Source of the DNA: Bradyrhizobium sp. CCGB01
GTDB lineage: Bacteria; Pseudomonadota; Alphaproteobacteria; Rhizobiales; Xanthobacteraceae
NCBI RefSeq assembly: GCF_024199795.1
Contig: NZ_JANADK010000001.1
Location: 5,828,001 to 5,892,000 of the forward strand
DNA length: 64,000 nucleotides
Direction: 5' to 3'
Shown here: positions 8,002 through 16,900 of the stretch, one piece after another
How the letters are laid out: the number at the start of each line of letters is the position of its first letter
Position numbering within the stretch: the first letter of the stretch is position 1
Notes under the pieces: model-generated
Databases searched by the model: none
What the model was told of the DNA's origin: nothing
What the model saw: the letters and a program-made list of their open reading frames with translations, nothing else
Made by a program: the position numbers and the translations under genes

Positions 8002-8796
8002 CTAGCCGACCGCGCCGACCTCGAACACCTCGCCGTCATAGCCGGCCTCGCGGGGGATGCGGAGCTGGCGGCCGGTGTCGGTCTTGGTCATGACCGGCAT
8101 CACCGTGACGATCGACATGCCCTTGGCATGGTCGAGCGCGGCCTTCACGCTGCCCTGCTTGGCGAGCCGGATCAGATTGCGCGTGGTCGGAAACGGCAGC
8201 TTGAAGCGGCCGCTCTCGCCGCCCTCCACGGCTTCGCGCGCCGACAGCCAGATCGAGTCGGTGGACTCACGACCGTCGTGAGCACCGAGCTGGTCGGACG
8301 GCGCGGCCGCAAGGAAGAACCAGGTGTCGAACCGCTTCGGCATGCCCTCCGGCGTGATCCAGTGCGCGTAAGGCACCAGCGTGTCGAGCGCGAGCTGGAG
8401 GCCATTGTCGGCCAAAATGCTCAGGAAGCTGACCTTGTGCTCGTTGAGCGCGACGCGATGGCTATCTGCGATCTCGCCGGCGCGCCTGGCATCGATCGGC
8501 GTGTTCGAGTCCTTCGAGCGCGCCAGCAAAATGCCGCTCTCCTCAAAGGTCTCGCGGATCGCGGCGATCCGAAAACCGCGGTCCGCTTCACTCAGGCCTT
8601 CGCCGCCCGAATACAGGTCGGATCGCTTGACGATCTCCTGATCGCCGGCGTCGACGCTGCCGCCGGGAAACACCAGCGCGCCCGAGTTGAACTCGATCTG
8701 ATGATGGCGGACCATCATGAAGATCTCGACCTCCTTGGCGCCGTCACGGAGCAGGAGGATCGTCGAGGCCGGGCGTGATGCTGATGTCTCGGGCAT
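8002..8796 (-). CDS. Nudix hydrolase, NUDT19/CoA-pyrophosphatase-like
   Basis: 264 residues. The Nudix signature is split in the manner of the NUDT19/RP2 subfamily: FPGGSVDAGD at 43-52, then an insertion, then R81-E-T-F-E-E-S-G88, giving the metal-binding helix. The C-terminal part includes PYAHWITPEGMPKRFDTWFF, also typical of that group. Relatives hydrolyse CoA or acyl-CoA, releasing phosphopantetheine derivatives and 3',5'-ADP. That activity would fit its place four bases after the DapA-like gene at the end of an acyl-CoA cluster, but substrate choice is inferred from family and context only. It appears to be the last gene of that leftward run. Confidence 0.8.
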   Translation of the reverse strand: MPETSASRPASTILLLRDGAKEVEIFMMVRHHQIEFNSGALVFPGGSVDAGDQEIVKRSDLYSGGEGLSEADRGFRIAAIRETFEESGILLARSKDSNTPIDARRAGEIADSHRVALNEHKVSFLSILADNGLQLALDTLVPYAHWITPEGMPKRFDTWFFLAAAPSDQLGAHDGRESTDSIWLSAREAVEGGESGRFKLPFPTTRNLIRLAKQGSVKAALDHAKGMSIVTVMPVMTKTDTGRQLRIPREAGYDGEVFEVGAVG

Positions 8797-8800
8797 TCAG

Positions 8801-9754
8801 TTAACCTGCAGCGCTGGATTGCGGGCCGAGATTGGCACGTTTGTCGAAACGGGCGACGCGCGACAGCAGATAATCGACCTCGGCCTTCGCCGTCGCCGTC
8901 ATCGTCGCACCGGGCTTGCGCTGGGCGCTGGAGGCGATGATGCCGCGCTTCTGGAGTACGTATTTGCGCACGGTCAGGCCGACGCCGGGCTGCTGCTCGT
9001 AGCGGATCAGCGGTAGATGCGCGTCGAAGATGTCATGTGCCGCATCGCGCTTGCCGGCCTTGGAGAGGTTCACGACGTCGATCAGAAGCTCCGGGAAGGC
9101 GTAGCCGGTCATGGCGCCGTCAGCGCCACGCTCCATCTCGAAATCGAGGAACGTGCCGCCATTGCCGCAGAGGATCGAGAGCGGACGCAGCGAGCCGTCC
9201 TTCTGGAAGCCGCGCAGGGTCGAGATCTTCTCCAGACCCGGCCAATCTTCGTGCTTGAGCATGACGCAGTTCGGATTGTCCATGACGATCTTGCGGATCA
9301 CGGCCGGCGTGAACACCACCGTCAGCGTCAGCGGATAGTCCTGCAGCACCCACGGAATGTCGGGCCCGATCGCCTCGGCTGCCTGCTTGAAATAACCGAT
9401 GATCTGGTCGTCGGTGCGGAGCGAAGGCGGCGGCGCGATCATGACGCCGGCCGCGCCCGCGTCCATCGAAGCCTTGGCCAGCGAACGCATGGTGGCAAAG
9501 CCCGGCGCGGAGACGCCGACGATCACCTGCATCTTCTTGGCGCGCTTGACGTAGCGCACCGCGACCTGCTCGGCTTCGGCGGCATCGAGCTTCGGCGCCT
9601 CACCGAGGATACCCAGCACCGTGACGCCGTCGCAGCCGACCTCCTCGTAGAAATCGGTCAGGCGGTCGATCGAGCGCTCGTCGATCCGGCCATCGTCGTG
9701 GAACGGCGTCGGCGCGATTGCGAAGGTGCCCTTGGCGTCGGCGGTAAGTTTCAT
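8801..9754 (-). CDS. DapA/N-acetylneuraminate lyase family aldolase
   Basis: 317 residues from the ATG at 9754, chosen because AAGGA lies five bases upstream; a longer frame reaches 9781. It is a class I aldolase (beta/alpha)8 barrel: Tyr140 in VLQDYPLT and Schiff-base Lys167 in VMLKHEDW match Tyr133 and Lys161 of dihydrodipicolinate synthase. The substrate loop reads GILGEAP where true DapA has GTTGE, so the threonine pair of the DapA proton relay is missing, and a role in lysine synthesis is unlikely. It probably handles a different pyruvate or 2-oxo acid aldol. It sits between the SDR and Nudix genes of a beta-oxidation-like cluster. Confidence 0.8.
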   Translation of the reverse strand: MKLTADAKGTFAIAPTPFHDDGRIDERSIDRLTDFYEEVGCDGVTVLGILGEAPKLDAAEAEQVAVRYVKRAKKMQVIVGVSAPGFATMRSLAKASMDAGAAGVMIAPPPSLRTDDQIIGYFKQAAEAIGPDIPWVLQDYPLTLTVVFTPAVIRKIVMDNPNCVMLKHEDWPGLEKISTLRGFQKDGSLRPLSILCGNGGTFLDFEMERGADGAMTGYAFPELLIDVVNLSKAGKRDAAHDIFDAHLPLIRYEQQPGVGLTVRKYVLQKRGIIASSAQRKPGATMTATAKAEVDYLLSRVARFDKRANLGPQSSAAG

Positions 9755-9776
9755 CAGTCCTTGTATCCTCTGTTTC

Positions 9777-9816
9777 GTCATTCCGGGGCGGCTCGCAGAG
9801 CCGTCCCCGGAACGAC
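9777..9816. repeat. palindromic repeat, GTCATTCCGGGG family
   Basis: A 40-base imperfect palindrome between the DapA-like and SDR genes, with ends GTCATTCCGGGG and CCCCGGAACGAC around a GGCT/AGCC inner stem. The same terminal motif opens the longer element at 10727-10838. Confidence 0.7.
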
Positions 9817-9822
9817 CATGGC

Positions 9823-10701
9823 CTAAAACCGCCGCGCCCCCATCTTGATCTGCTCCTCGGAGAAGAAGATCTCCTTGGCATGCTCAACGACGTCCTGGGC
9901 CTTCCAGCCCGAGTGCGGCGGTTTCCAGCCTTCCATTTCCATCATCCGCATTTCGCGCACGCCGCGGGGCCCGGACACGCCCAGCACCTTGCCGGTCTGG
10001 TCGCCCGACAAGTCGCTGACCATGTATAGCACGGCCGGCGCGATGCCGTCCGGCCCCAGCGCCGCGCCGGGGTTCTCCTTATAGCGGGGCAGGTCTGCGG
10101 TCATGCGGGTCAGGGCGCCCGGGGCCAGCGTCCAGATCCGGATGTTGTACTTCCGGCCTTCGATCGCCAGCACGTTGGACAGGCCCCAGATGCCGCCCTT
10201 GGCGGCGCCGTAATTGGTCTGGCCGAAATTGCCGATCAGCCCTGATGTCGAGGAGGTGTTGACGATGACGCCGCCGCCGTTTTCCCGCATCCAGCGAAAC
10301 ACCGGCATGGTGCAACAAAAGGTACCCTTCAGGTGCACCTTGATCACCTTGTCCCAGTCCGACTCCGAGGCTTTTGCGAAGGTCTGGTCACGGAGGATGC
10401 CGGCGTTGTTCACCAAGATATCGGCGCGGCCAAAGTGCTTGATGGCGTCGTCGAACACCGACTGGCCGCCCTCCATGGTGGAGATGTCGGCGCCGTTGGC
10501 GACCGCCTTGCCGCCCTCGGCCTTGATCGCGTCCACCACAAGCTGCGCCATCGACTTGTCGGCGCCGGAGCCGTCGCGAGGCCCGCCGAGGTCGTTGACG
10601 ACGACCGACGCCCCTTCCCGCGCGAACAGCTTTGCGTAGGCCTCACCGAGCCCCCCGCCCGCGCCGGTGATCAGCGCAACCTTGCCGTCGAGTAGTCCCA
10701 T
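9823..10701 (-). CDS. SDR-family dehydrogenase, MFE-2 3-hydroxyacyl-CoA dehydrogenase-like
   Basis: 292 residues from the ATG at 10701 (GGAGA upstream; upstream frame is repeat DNA). It is a classical short-chain dehydrogenase: cofactor motif TGAGGGLG at 12-19, NNAG at 98-101, catalytic Ser in TSSTSG at about 149-154, and Y164-G-A-A-K168. The insertion NDLGGPRDGSG after the second strand and the extended C-terminus match the dehydrogenase unit of peroxisomal multifunctional enzyme type 2. It is expected to oxidise (3R)-hydroxyacyl-CoA with NAD. The next upstream gene is the matching MaoC-type hydratase, so the two do in separate polypeptides what MFE-2 does in one. Confidence 0.85.
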   Translation of the reverse strand: MGLLDGKVALITGAGGGLGEAYAKLFAREGASVVVNDLGGPRDGSGADKSMAQLVVDAIKAEGGKAVANGADISTMEGGQSVFDDAIKHFGRADILVNNAGILRDQTFAKASESDWDKVIKVHLKGTFCCTMPVFRWMRENGGGVIVNTSSTSGLIGNFGQTNYGAAKGGIWGLSNVLAIEGRKYNIRIWTLAPGALTRMTADLPRYKENPGAALGPDGIAPAVLYMVSDLSGDQTGKVLGVSGPRGVREMRMMEMEGWKPPHSGWKAQDVVEHAKEIFFSEEQIKMGARRF

Positions 10702-10726
10702 GGTGGCTTCTCCCTGTTTTATTATT

Positions 10727-10838
10727 GTCATTCCGGGGCAGCGCGCAGCGCTGAACCCGGAATCCAGAGGTTGTGGCGCGAGATTCTCAGGTGCGCAATT
10801 GCGCACCATAGTTCGCGCTTCGCGCGCCCCGGAATGAC
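10727..10838. repeat. palindromic repeat, GTCATTCCGGGG family
   Basis: About 112 bases fill the gap between the SDR and MaoC genes. The ends GTCATTCCGGGGC and GCCCCGGAATGAC are inverted copies, with an inner palindrome GTGCGCAATTGCGCAC. Such an element within a likely operon would fold in the mRNA. Confidence 0.75.
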
Positions 10839-10846
10839 AGCGGGGG

Positions 10847-11707
10847 CTAACCCAGCACCGACTTGCCGTTCTTGATCACGGTGACGCCCCTCGCCTTCAC
10901 CTTGGCCTCGAACGAGATCGTGTTGCCGTCCTTCCAGAGGTCCATGGTCACGGTCTCGCCGGGATAGACTGGCGAGGAGAACCGCGCGACGTGCTGGCGG
11001 AACGCGCTCGCGTCGTAGTCGGCATAGGTCTGCAGCACGCCGCGGCAGGTGATGCCGTAGGTGCACATGCCGTGCAGGATCGGACGCGGGAAGCCGGCCT
11101 TCTTGGCGAACTCGGGATCGGAGTGCAGCGGGTTGCGGTCGCCGCAAAGGCGATAGACCAACGCCTGGTCGGGACGCGTGACGATGTCGATGGTCTTGTC
11201 GGGCGCGCGCGAGGGGATCTTGTGCGGATCGGGCTGGCTCAGGTTCGGCCCGCCGAAACCACCGTCGCCGCGGGCGAAGCGCGAGGCCACCAGCGTTGCC
11301 AGCTTCTCGCCCTTCTCGTTCTTCAGTACGGTCTGGTGCGCAATGACGACGCCCTTGTCCTTGCCCTTGTCGTAGACCTCGACAACGGAGGAGTCCGCGG
11401 TGATGTTGGCCGCGACCGGCAGCGGCTGATGGAAGGTGATGTCGCGCTCGCCGTCGACCACCATCACGCGGTTGAGGTTCATCTCGCCGGGGCCCGAGCC
11501 CCACGCCGCAACCGACGCAAACGTCGGCACCACCTTGAGCGGACGCGGCGTCAGCGTTCCCTCGTTGACGAAGGCGAGCTCCTTCTCGTCCATGGGATCG
11601 GCGCCGAGCCCGATGCCATAGGCATAGAGCATCACCTCGCGATCGCCATAGGCGTATTTCTGGCCGATGTTTTTCAGGCCCTTGAGTTCTTCGTATCTGG
11701 CGGACAT
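10847..11707 (-). CDS. MaoC-type (R)-specific enoyl-CoA hydratase 2
   Basis: 286 residues with two hot-dog folds. The C-terminal fold holds the hydratase 2 signature around residues 185-213 (YRLCGDRNPLHSDPEF...GFPRPILHG), with catalytic Asp190 and His195. The N-terminal fold is degenerate, as in eukaryotic hydratase 2. It should hydrate trans-2-enoyl-CoA to (3R)-hydroxyacyl-CoA, the substrate of the SDR encoded next. Together with the thiolase and DUF35 genes upstream, this makes a complete (R)-type beta-oxidation module. The chain type (branched, steroid side chain or other) is not visible from sequence. Confidence 0.88.
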   Translation of the reverse strand: MSARYEELKGLKNIGQKYAYGDREVMLYAYGIGLGADPMDEKELAFVNEGTLTPRPLKVVPTFASVAAWGSGPGEMNLNRVMVVDGERDITFHQPLPVAANITADSSVVEVYDKGKDKGVVIAHQTVLKNEKGEKLATLVASRFARGDGGFGGPNLSQPDPHKIPSRAPDKTIDIVTRPDQALVYRLCGDRNPLHSDPEFAKKAGFPRPILHGMCTYGITCRGVLQTYADYDASAFRQHVARFSSPVYPGETVTMDLWKDGNTISFEAKVKARGVTVIKNGKSVLG

Positions 11708-11756
11708 TTTTCTGGTTTCCTCCCCGGATTCTTATGCGCCGCTGCCAGTCGAAGTG

Positions 11757-11903
11757 CCCTCTCCCCTTGCGGGAGAGGGCTGCGAGAGCCGTGCGGCAAA
11801 CTCGTTTGGGTGAGGGGTTAGCTCCGCGTCGAGCAATCTCGCTGTGGAGAGACACCCCTCATCCGGCGCTTCGCGCCACCTTCTCCCACAAGGGGAGAAG
11901 GAA
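11757..11903. repeat. intergenic palindromic repeat, CTCTCCCCTTG family
   Basis: About 147 bases between the MaoC and DUF35 genes made of nested inverted repeats: CCCTCTCCCCTTGCGGGAGAGG at one side and TTCTCCCACAAGGGGAGAAGG at the other, with GGGTGAGGGG and CCCCTCATCC between. This is a type of repeat common between genes in rhizobial genomes. It carries no coding signal. Confidence 0.7.
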
Positions 11904-11911
11904 GAAAGCAA

Positions 11912-12301
11912 TCAGGCCACCGTGAAGAACGGCAGCGGGGCGCCATCGGTCGGCTTGAACACCACCTTCACCTTCTGGCCGATCTTCAGCTTCTCGAGAT
12001 CGCAGTCGACGAAATTGGTCTGCACCGACGGGCCTTCCTTCAGCGTGACGTAGCCGATCGCATAGGGACCGGTCGGCGACTTCCGCATCAGGCTATACGT
12101 GTAGATCGTGCCCTCGCCTGACGCCTCTTCCCACACCGTCTTGTCCGAATAGCAGAACGGGCAGATCGAACGCGGGAAGTAGTGCGCTTCGCCGCACGCC
12201 GTGCAGCGCTTGATCATGAACTTGCCCTGCTTGGCCGCGTCCCAGAACGCCGCGGTTTCCGGATTGGTCACCGGGGCGGGATACTTCTTCGCTTCACTCA
12301 T
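11912..12301 (-). CDS. DUF35 zinc-ribbon/OB-fold protein, thiolase partner
   Basis: 129 residues. The start at 12301 shares one base with the thiolase stop (TGATG), a sign of translational coupling. An N-terminal zinc ribbon, C-T-A-C and C-P-F-C spaced about 13 residues apart (about 33-50), is followed by an OB fold (GEGTIYTYSLMRKSP...GYVTLKEG). DUF35 proteins form complexes with SCP2-type thiolases and with MaoC-type hydratases, as in steroid side-chain breakdown, and appear to help acyl-CoA binding. The arrangement here agrees with that role. Confidence 0.88.
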   Translation of the reverse strand: MSEAKKYPAPVTNPETAAFWDAAKQGKFMIKRCTACGEAHYFPRSICPFCYSDKTVWEEASGEGTIYTYSLMRKSPTGPYAIGYVTLKEGPSVQTNFVDCDLEKLKIGQKVKVVFKPTDGAPLPFFTVA

Positions 12302-13458
12302 CACACGCGCTCCAGAATGGCCGTCGAGGCGGCGTGGCGAACACCCAAAAGGCCGCCGGTGCCGTGAGCGATGGCGAGATCGCAATTCTTGACCTGCACC
12401 TTCGGATGCGCCTCGCCGCGCAGCTGCCTGACAGCCTCGATGATCTTGGTCATGCCGCCGCGGTTGACGGGATGGTTGCTGCAGAGACCGCCGCCGTCGG
12501 TGTTGAACGGCAGCTTGCCGACACCGGAGATCAGATTGCCGTCGGCGACGAACTTGCCACCCTCGCCCTTCTTGCAGAAGCCGAGGTCCTCGAGCTGCAT
12601 CAAGACGGTGATGGTGAAGCTGTCATAGATCGAGGCGTATTTGATATCCTTCGGCGTGATGCCGGCTTCCTCGAACGCGCGCGGGCCGGACCAGATTCCG
12701 GCGGAGTAAGTGAGATCGAGATCCTTGCCGCCGCGCGGGCCCTTCATCGCCTCGCCATGGCCGATCAGCTTGACCAGCGGCTTCTTCAGGCTCTTGGCAA
12801 TCTCGGGCGTCGTCACGATCAGCGCGCCGCCGCCGTCGGAGACGACGCAGCAATCCATGCGATGCAGCGGATCGGAGATCATCGGCGAGTTCAGGACGTC
12901 CTCGACGGTGACGACGTCCTTGAGCATCGCATGTGGATTGTATTGCGCGTGATGCGAGGCCGCGACCTTGATCCAGGCGAGCTGCTCGCTCGTGGTGCCA
13001 TAGTCGTGCATATGGCGCATGGCACACATGCCATAGGCATTGTGCGTGGTCGCGCCGTAAGCGGACTCGAAATCGACCTCGGCGCCCGCTGCGCGCGGCG
13101 GCATCGCGCCGGTGCGCGGCTTGCCGGCCAGCGTGATCAACGCGATCGAGCACTTGCCCGCCGCGATGGCCTCAGCCGCATGGCCAAGATGGATGATGTA
13201 GGAACAGCCGCCGGTCTCGGTGGAATCGACGTGGCGGAGTTTTTTGGTGTTCAGCCCGAGATAATCGACCATCGGCCAGGCGCCGCCGGGCGCATCGCCC
13301 GCGCAGAAATAGCCGTCAACATCGTCCTTGCTGAGCCCGGCATCCTCGATCGCGCCCTTGGCGACCTCGGCGTGAAGCTGGGCGGTGGATTTGTCCGGCG
13401 CATGCCGGGTCGGGTGTTCGTAGATCCCGGCAATGTAGGCCTTGCCCTTGATGGTCAA
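12301..13458 (-). CDS. SCP2-type thiolase (acetyl-CoA acetyltransferase family)
   Basis: 385 residues if translation starts at the TTG at 13458 (reads TIKGKAYIAGIYEHP), preceded by GGAG at about nine bases; the upstream frame to 13599 runs into a repeat and is not protein-like. It belongs to the SCP-x thiolase group: the active-site cysteine lies in TETGGCSYIIH, with the NHPVNRGG and AHGTGG blocks near the C-terminus in place of the usual condensing thiolase motifs. It should cleave 3-oxoacyl-CoA with CoA as the last beta-oxidation step. First gene of a leftward cluster with DUF35, MaoC, SDR, DapA-like and Nudix genes. Confidence 0.85.
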   Translation of the reverse strand: MTIKGKAYIAGIYEHPTRHAPDKSTAQLHAEVAKGAIEDAGLSKDDVDGYFCAGDAPGGAWPMVDYLGLNTKKLRHVDSTETGGCSYIIHLGHAAEAIAAGKCSIALITLAGKPRTGAMPPRAAGAEVDFESAYGATTHNAYGMCAMRHMHDYGTTSEQLAWIKVAASHHAQYNPHAMLKDVVTVEDVLNSPMISDPLHRMDCCVVSDGGGALIVTTPEIAKSLKKPLVKLIGHGEAMKGPRGGKDLDLTYSAGIWSGPRAFEEAGITPKDIKYASIYDSFTITVLMQLEDLGFCKKGEGGKFVADGNLISGVGKLPFNTDGGGLCSNHPVNRGGMTKIIEAVRQLRGEAHPKVQVKNCDLAIAHGTGGLLGVRHAASTAILERV

Positions 13459-13594
13459 AACAGAGGTCTCCGCTCGCGTTTCTTCTTGGCTCTTTTTTCT
13501 GAACCGCGGTGGCCTTGTTGGCAAGCGCGGAAATATTCCGTCGGGCGAGAGGGCAGCGGGTTGGCACAAGTGGAGCTTGCTCCGCTCCCTCACC

Positions 13595-13668
13595 GTCATC
13601 GCGAGCGCAGCGATCCAGAATCCCGCCGCGGCAATAGACTGGATTGCTTCGCTGCGTTCACAATGACG
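13595..13668. repeat. palindromic repeat, CTGGATTGCTTCGCT family
   Basis: 74 bases with inverted ends CGTCATCGCGAGCGCAGCGA and TCGCTGCGTTCACAATGACG around an inner ATCCAGA / CTGGAT pair. Shares the right half with the elements at 18967-19052 and 21948-21977. Confidence 0.8.
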
Positions 13669-13805
13669 GAGTCTAGACGCTGACGCCGGTGGCCGCGACG
13701 AACAATACCCTAAAGGTGTTTTGCCCGACGGAACAAGCGGATTTCTTTTTTGACGAAAACAACCCCATGCACCGTAGAACGGTGGTTGATTTTCAAGGGA
13801 AAATC

Positions 13806-13860
13806 GTAGGGTGGGTTAGCGAGCGGCTGCGCAGAGCGCAGTCCGCTGGCGTAACCCACC
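13806..13860. repeat. palindromic repeat, GTAGGGTGGGTTAGC family
   Basis: An inverted repeat of 55 bases: GTGGGTTAGCG at the left is complemented by CGTAACCCACC at the right, with an inner GCGCAGAGCGC stem. Related in its GTAGGGTGGG start to the elements at 27537 and 33019. Confidence 0.7.
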
Positions 13861-13892
13861 TCTTTGGTTTCCACGGACGGAGAAGTGGCTGC

Positions 13893-13965
13893 AGCCCGGA
13901 TGAGCGAAGCGACATCGGGGACTTCGCTAATACTGTCCCGGGTGTCGCTTCGCTCACCCGGGCTA
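13893..13965. repeat. palindromic repeat, AGCCCGGATGAGCGAAGC family
   Basis: 73 bases with inverted ends AGCCCGGATGAGCGAAGCGA and TCGCTTCGCTCACCCGGGCT, directly beside the stop codon of the indolepyruvate oxidoreductase gene. Related to 25025-25109 and 29001-29071. Confidence 0.75.
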
Positions 13966-13975
13966 CGAAGCTGCC

Positions 13976-16900
13976 CTACTCCGCCGCGATCTGCCGTGGT
14001 GCCGGCGGCGGACTTGCGAGGTCGGCGGCGAGTTGGGCATAGCGAGTCTTCGCATCGGCCACCGCCTTCTCCTTCACCGGGCCGTAGCCGCGGATGCGGT
14101 CGGGCAGCGACAGCAATTCTACCGCGGTGTCGATCGTGACCGGCGACAGCAGGCCGAGCACGGTGGCGACGTCCTTCTCGTAACCGACGATCAGATCGCG
14201 CTCGAGCTTGCGGTCGGCGCTGCGACCGAAGATGTCGAGCGGCGTGCCGCGCAGGAACTTGAATTTCGCCAGCACGCGGAAGGCCTTCAGCATCCACGAG
14301 CCGAAGGCGCGCTTCTTCGGGCGTCCCAGCGCGTCGAGGCCACCGCCGAGGATCGGCGGGGCGAGGTTGAAGTTGAACTTGAAGTCACCCTCGAACTGGT
14401 CGCGGAGCTGCTGCTCGAAGGCGCCGTCGGTGAACAGGCGCGCGACCTCGTATTCATCTTTGTAGGCCAGCAGCTTGGCGTAGTTCACCGCGACCGCGCG
14501 CGGTAGCGCATCGTCATAGCCGCCCTGCTTCGCGGCATCGCGAACCTGGTCGATCAGCTTGCGATAGCGTTTTGCGAGGCGGCCATTCTGGTAGGCGGTG
14601 AGATGCTTGGCGCGATGCTCGATGACCTCGTCGAGCGTCATGGCGTCCAGCGTCTTCGGCGCGACCACCTCGCCCGTCCCCTTCAGCATCTCGGCGAGGC
14701 GGGCAGGATCGGCGACCGCGAGGCGGCCGAGGCGGAAGGCTTCCTTGTTCATCTTGATCGAGACGCCGTTGACTTCGATCGCCTGCTCGATCGACTCCGC
14801 GGAGAGCGGCAAGAGCCCCTTCTGATAGGCATAACCCATCATCATCATGTTGGTGGCGATGCTGTCGCCGAGCAGCTGCTCGGCCGGCTTGGTGAAGTCG
14901 AAGAAGACGGAGTCCTTGTGCAGCGCCGTTTCCAGCAGCCCGTTCAGCTTGCGGGTCTGGAAGTTGAAATCGCGGTTGAGGACGAAGTCGGCGGTCGGAA
15001 TGACGTGGCTGTTGATGATGCCGCGGGTGCGGCTGGTGTCGCACAGCGAGATCGTGTCCTTGGCGACCGCGACGACCTCGTCGGCGGCGAGCACCACGTC
15101 GGCCGTGCCCGTGACGATGCGCGAGCACGTCACCTCGGCGGGATGATCGGATAGCCGCACGTGGCTGAGCACCGCGCCGCCCTTTTGCGCAAGACCGGAC
15201 ATGTCGAGGATCATCGAGGCCTTGCCCTCGATATGGGCGGCCATGCCGAGCAGCGCACCAATAGTGAGCACGCCGGTGCCGCCGACGCCGCCGACGGCGA
15301 TGTTGTAGGGTTTGTCTAGCGCGGGACGCGAAGCCGGCTCCGCAATCGCGCCGATATCAGAGAGATCGGCCGGCGCGCGGTGGCGCGGCTTGCCGCCGTC
15401 CACGGTGACGAAGGACGGGCAGAAACCCTTCACGCAGGAATAGTCCTTGTTGCAGGAAGACTGGTTGATGGCGCGCTTGCGGCCGAACTCGGTCTCCAGC
15501 GGCTCGACCGAGATGCAGTTCGACTGCACCGAGCAGTCGCCGCAGCCTTCGCAGACCGCCGGGTTGATCATCACACGCCGTGCCGGATCTTCCATCAGGC
15601 CGCGCTTGCGGCGGCGGCGCTTCTCGGCCGCACAGGTCTGCACGAAGACGATGGCCGAGGTGCCCTTGTAGTCGCGGCACATCTTCATCACGTCCTGCAG
15701 CTCGTCGCGATGGTACAGCTTCACGCCGGGCGCGATGGTGTCGGCCGGATAGGCATCCGGTGCTTCGGAGACCAGGTAGATCTCGCGGATGCCTTCGGCG
15801 TGGAGCTGGAAGGTGATCTGCTGCGGCGAGAGATCGCCGTCGTGGCGCTGGCCGCCGGTCATGGCGACCGCGTCGTTGTAGAGGATCTTGTAGGTGATGT
15901 TGGTCTTGGACGCGACCGCCTGCCGGATCGCGAGAAGGCCCGAATGGAAATAGGTGCCGTCGCCGAGGTTCGCGAAAATGTGGTTCTCGTTGGTGAACGG
16001 CGCGATGCCGACCCACGGCACGCCCTCGCCGCCCATATGCGTAAACGTCTCGGTCGAGCGGTCCATCCACAGCGCCATGAAGTGGCAGCCGATGCCGGCG
16101 AGCGCACGGCTTCCTTCGGGGACCTTGGTCGAGGTGTTGTGGGGGCAACCGGAGCAGAAATACGGAGTGCGGGAAACAGGCGCTGTCGCCTGCATCTGAC
16201 TGGCCTGGCGGCCGTTGAACCAGTCGGCCTTGGCGCGGAGCATCTCCGCGATCTCGGGGTTGAGATTAAGTCGAAGCAGACGCTCGGTGAGTGAGGTCGC
16301 AAGCGAGGCAACGCTGAGCTCGGCGGAGAAGGTCAGGAAGCGCTTGTCGTGCTCGTCCATCTTGCCGACGATGCGCGGGCGGACGTCGTCGCGCCAGTTG
16401 AACAGCTCCTGCTTGACCTGGTTCTCGACGATCTCGCGGCGCTCCTCGATGATGAAGATTTCCTCGAGGCCGACCGCGAACTGGCGCACGCCTTCCGGCT
16501 CCAGCGGCCAGGGCATGCCGATCTTGTAGAGACGCAAGCCGATCTTGGCGGCGACTTCTTCGGTGATGCCGAGCTCGCGCAGCGCCTGCCGCACGTCCTC
16601 GTAGCTCTTGCCCGACGCCATGATGCCGAAGCGGGCGTTCGGCGAGTCCATCGTGACGCGGTTGACCTTGTTGGCGCGCGCAAAGGCGATCGCGGCAAAG
16701 CCCTTGTAGTCCTGGAGGCGACGGTCCTGCTCGAAGCGGTCGTCGGGCCAGCGGAGATTGAGGCCGCCGGGTGGCAGCTCGAAATCCGGGGGGATGATGA
16801 AGGGCTTCATCTCGTCGGTAAGGTCGATCTCGGCGGTGGTCTCCACCGTCTCGGTGATCACCTTCATGCCGACCCAGCAGCCGGAGTAGCGCGACATCGC

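Larger units (their letters stand above)
13459..13975. other. 517-base intergenic region with three repeats
   Basis: No gene seen between the thiolase start and the stop of the indolepyruvate oxidoreductase gene. It holds three palindromic repeats, listed separately, and lower-GC single-copy DNA at about 13690-13800. The thiolase promoter must lie here on the minus strand, but no convincing -35/-10 pair was found. Confidence 0.6.

Noticed and set aside
10727..10838. Inverted repeats considered as ends of an insertion sequence
   Set aside because: Only about 110 bases with no transposase and no clear target duplication; it fits an intergenic palindromic repeat.
12334..13683. A 449-codon open frame opposite the thiolase
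   Set aside because: No family motifs, and it runs through the repeat upstream of the thiolase; a shadow of the thiolase codons.
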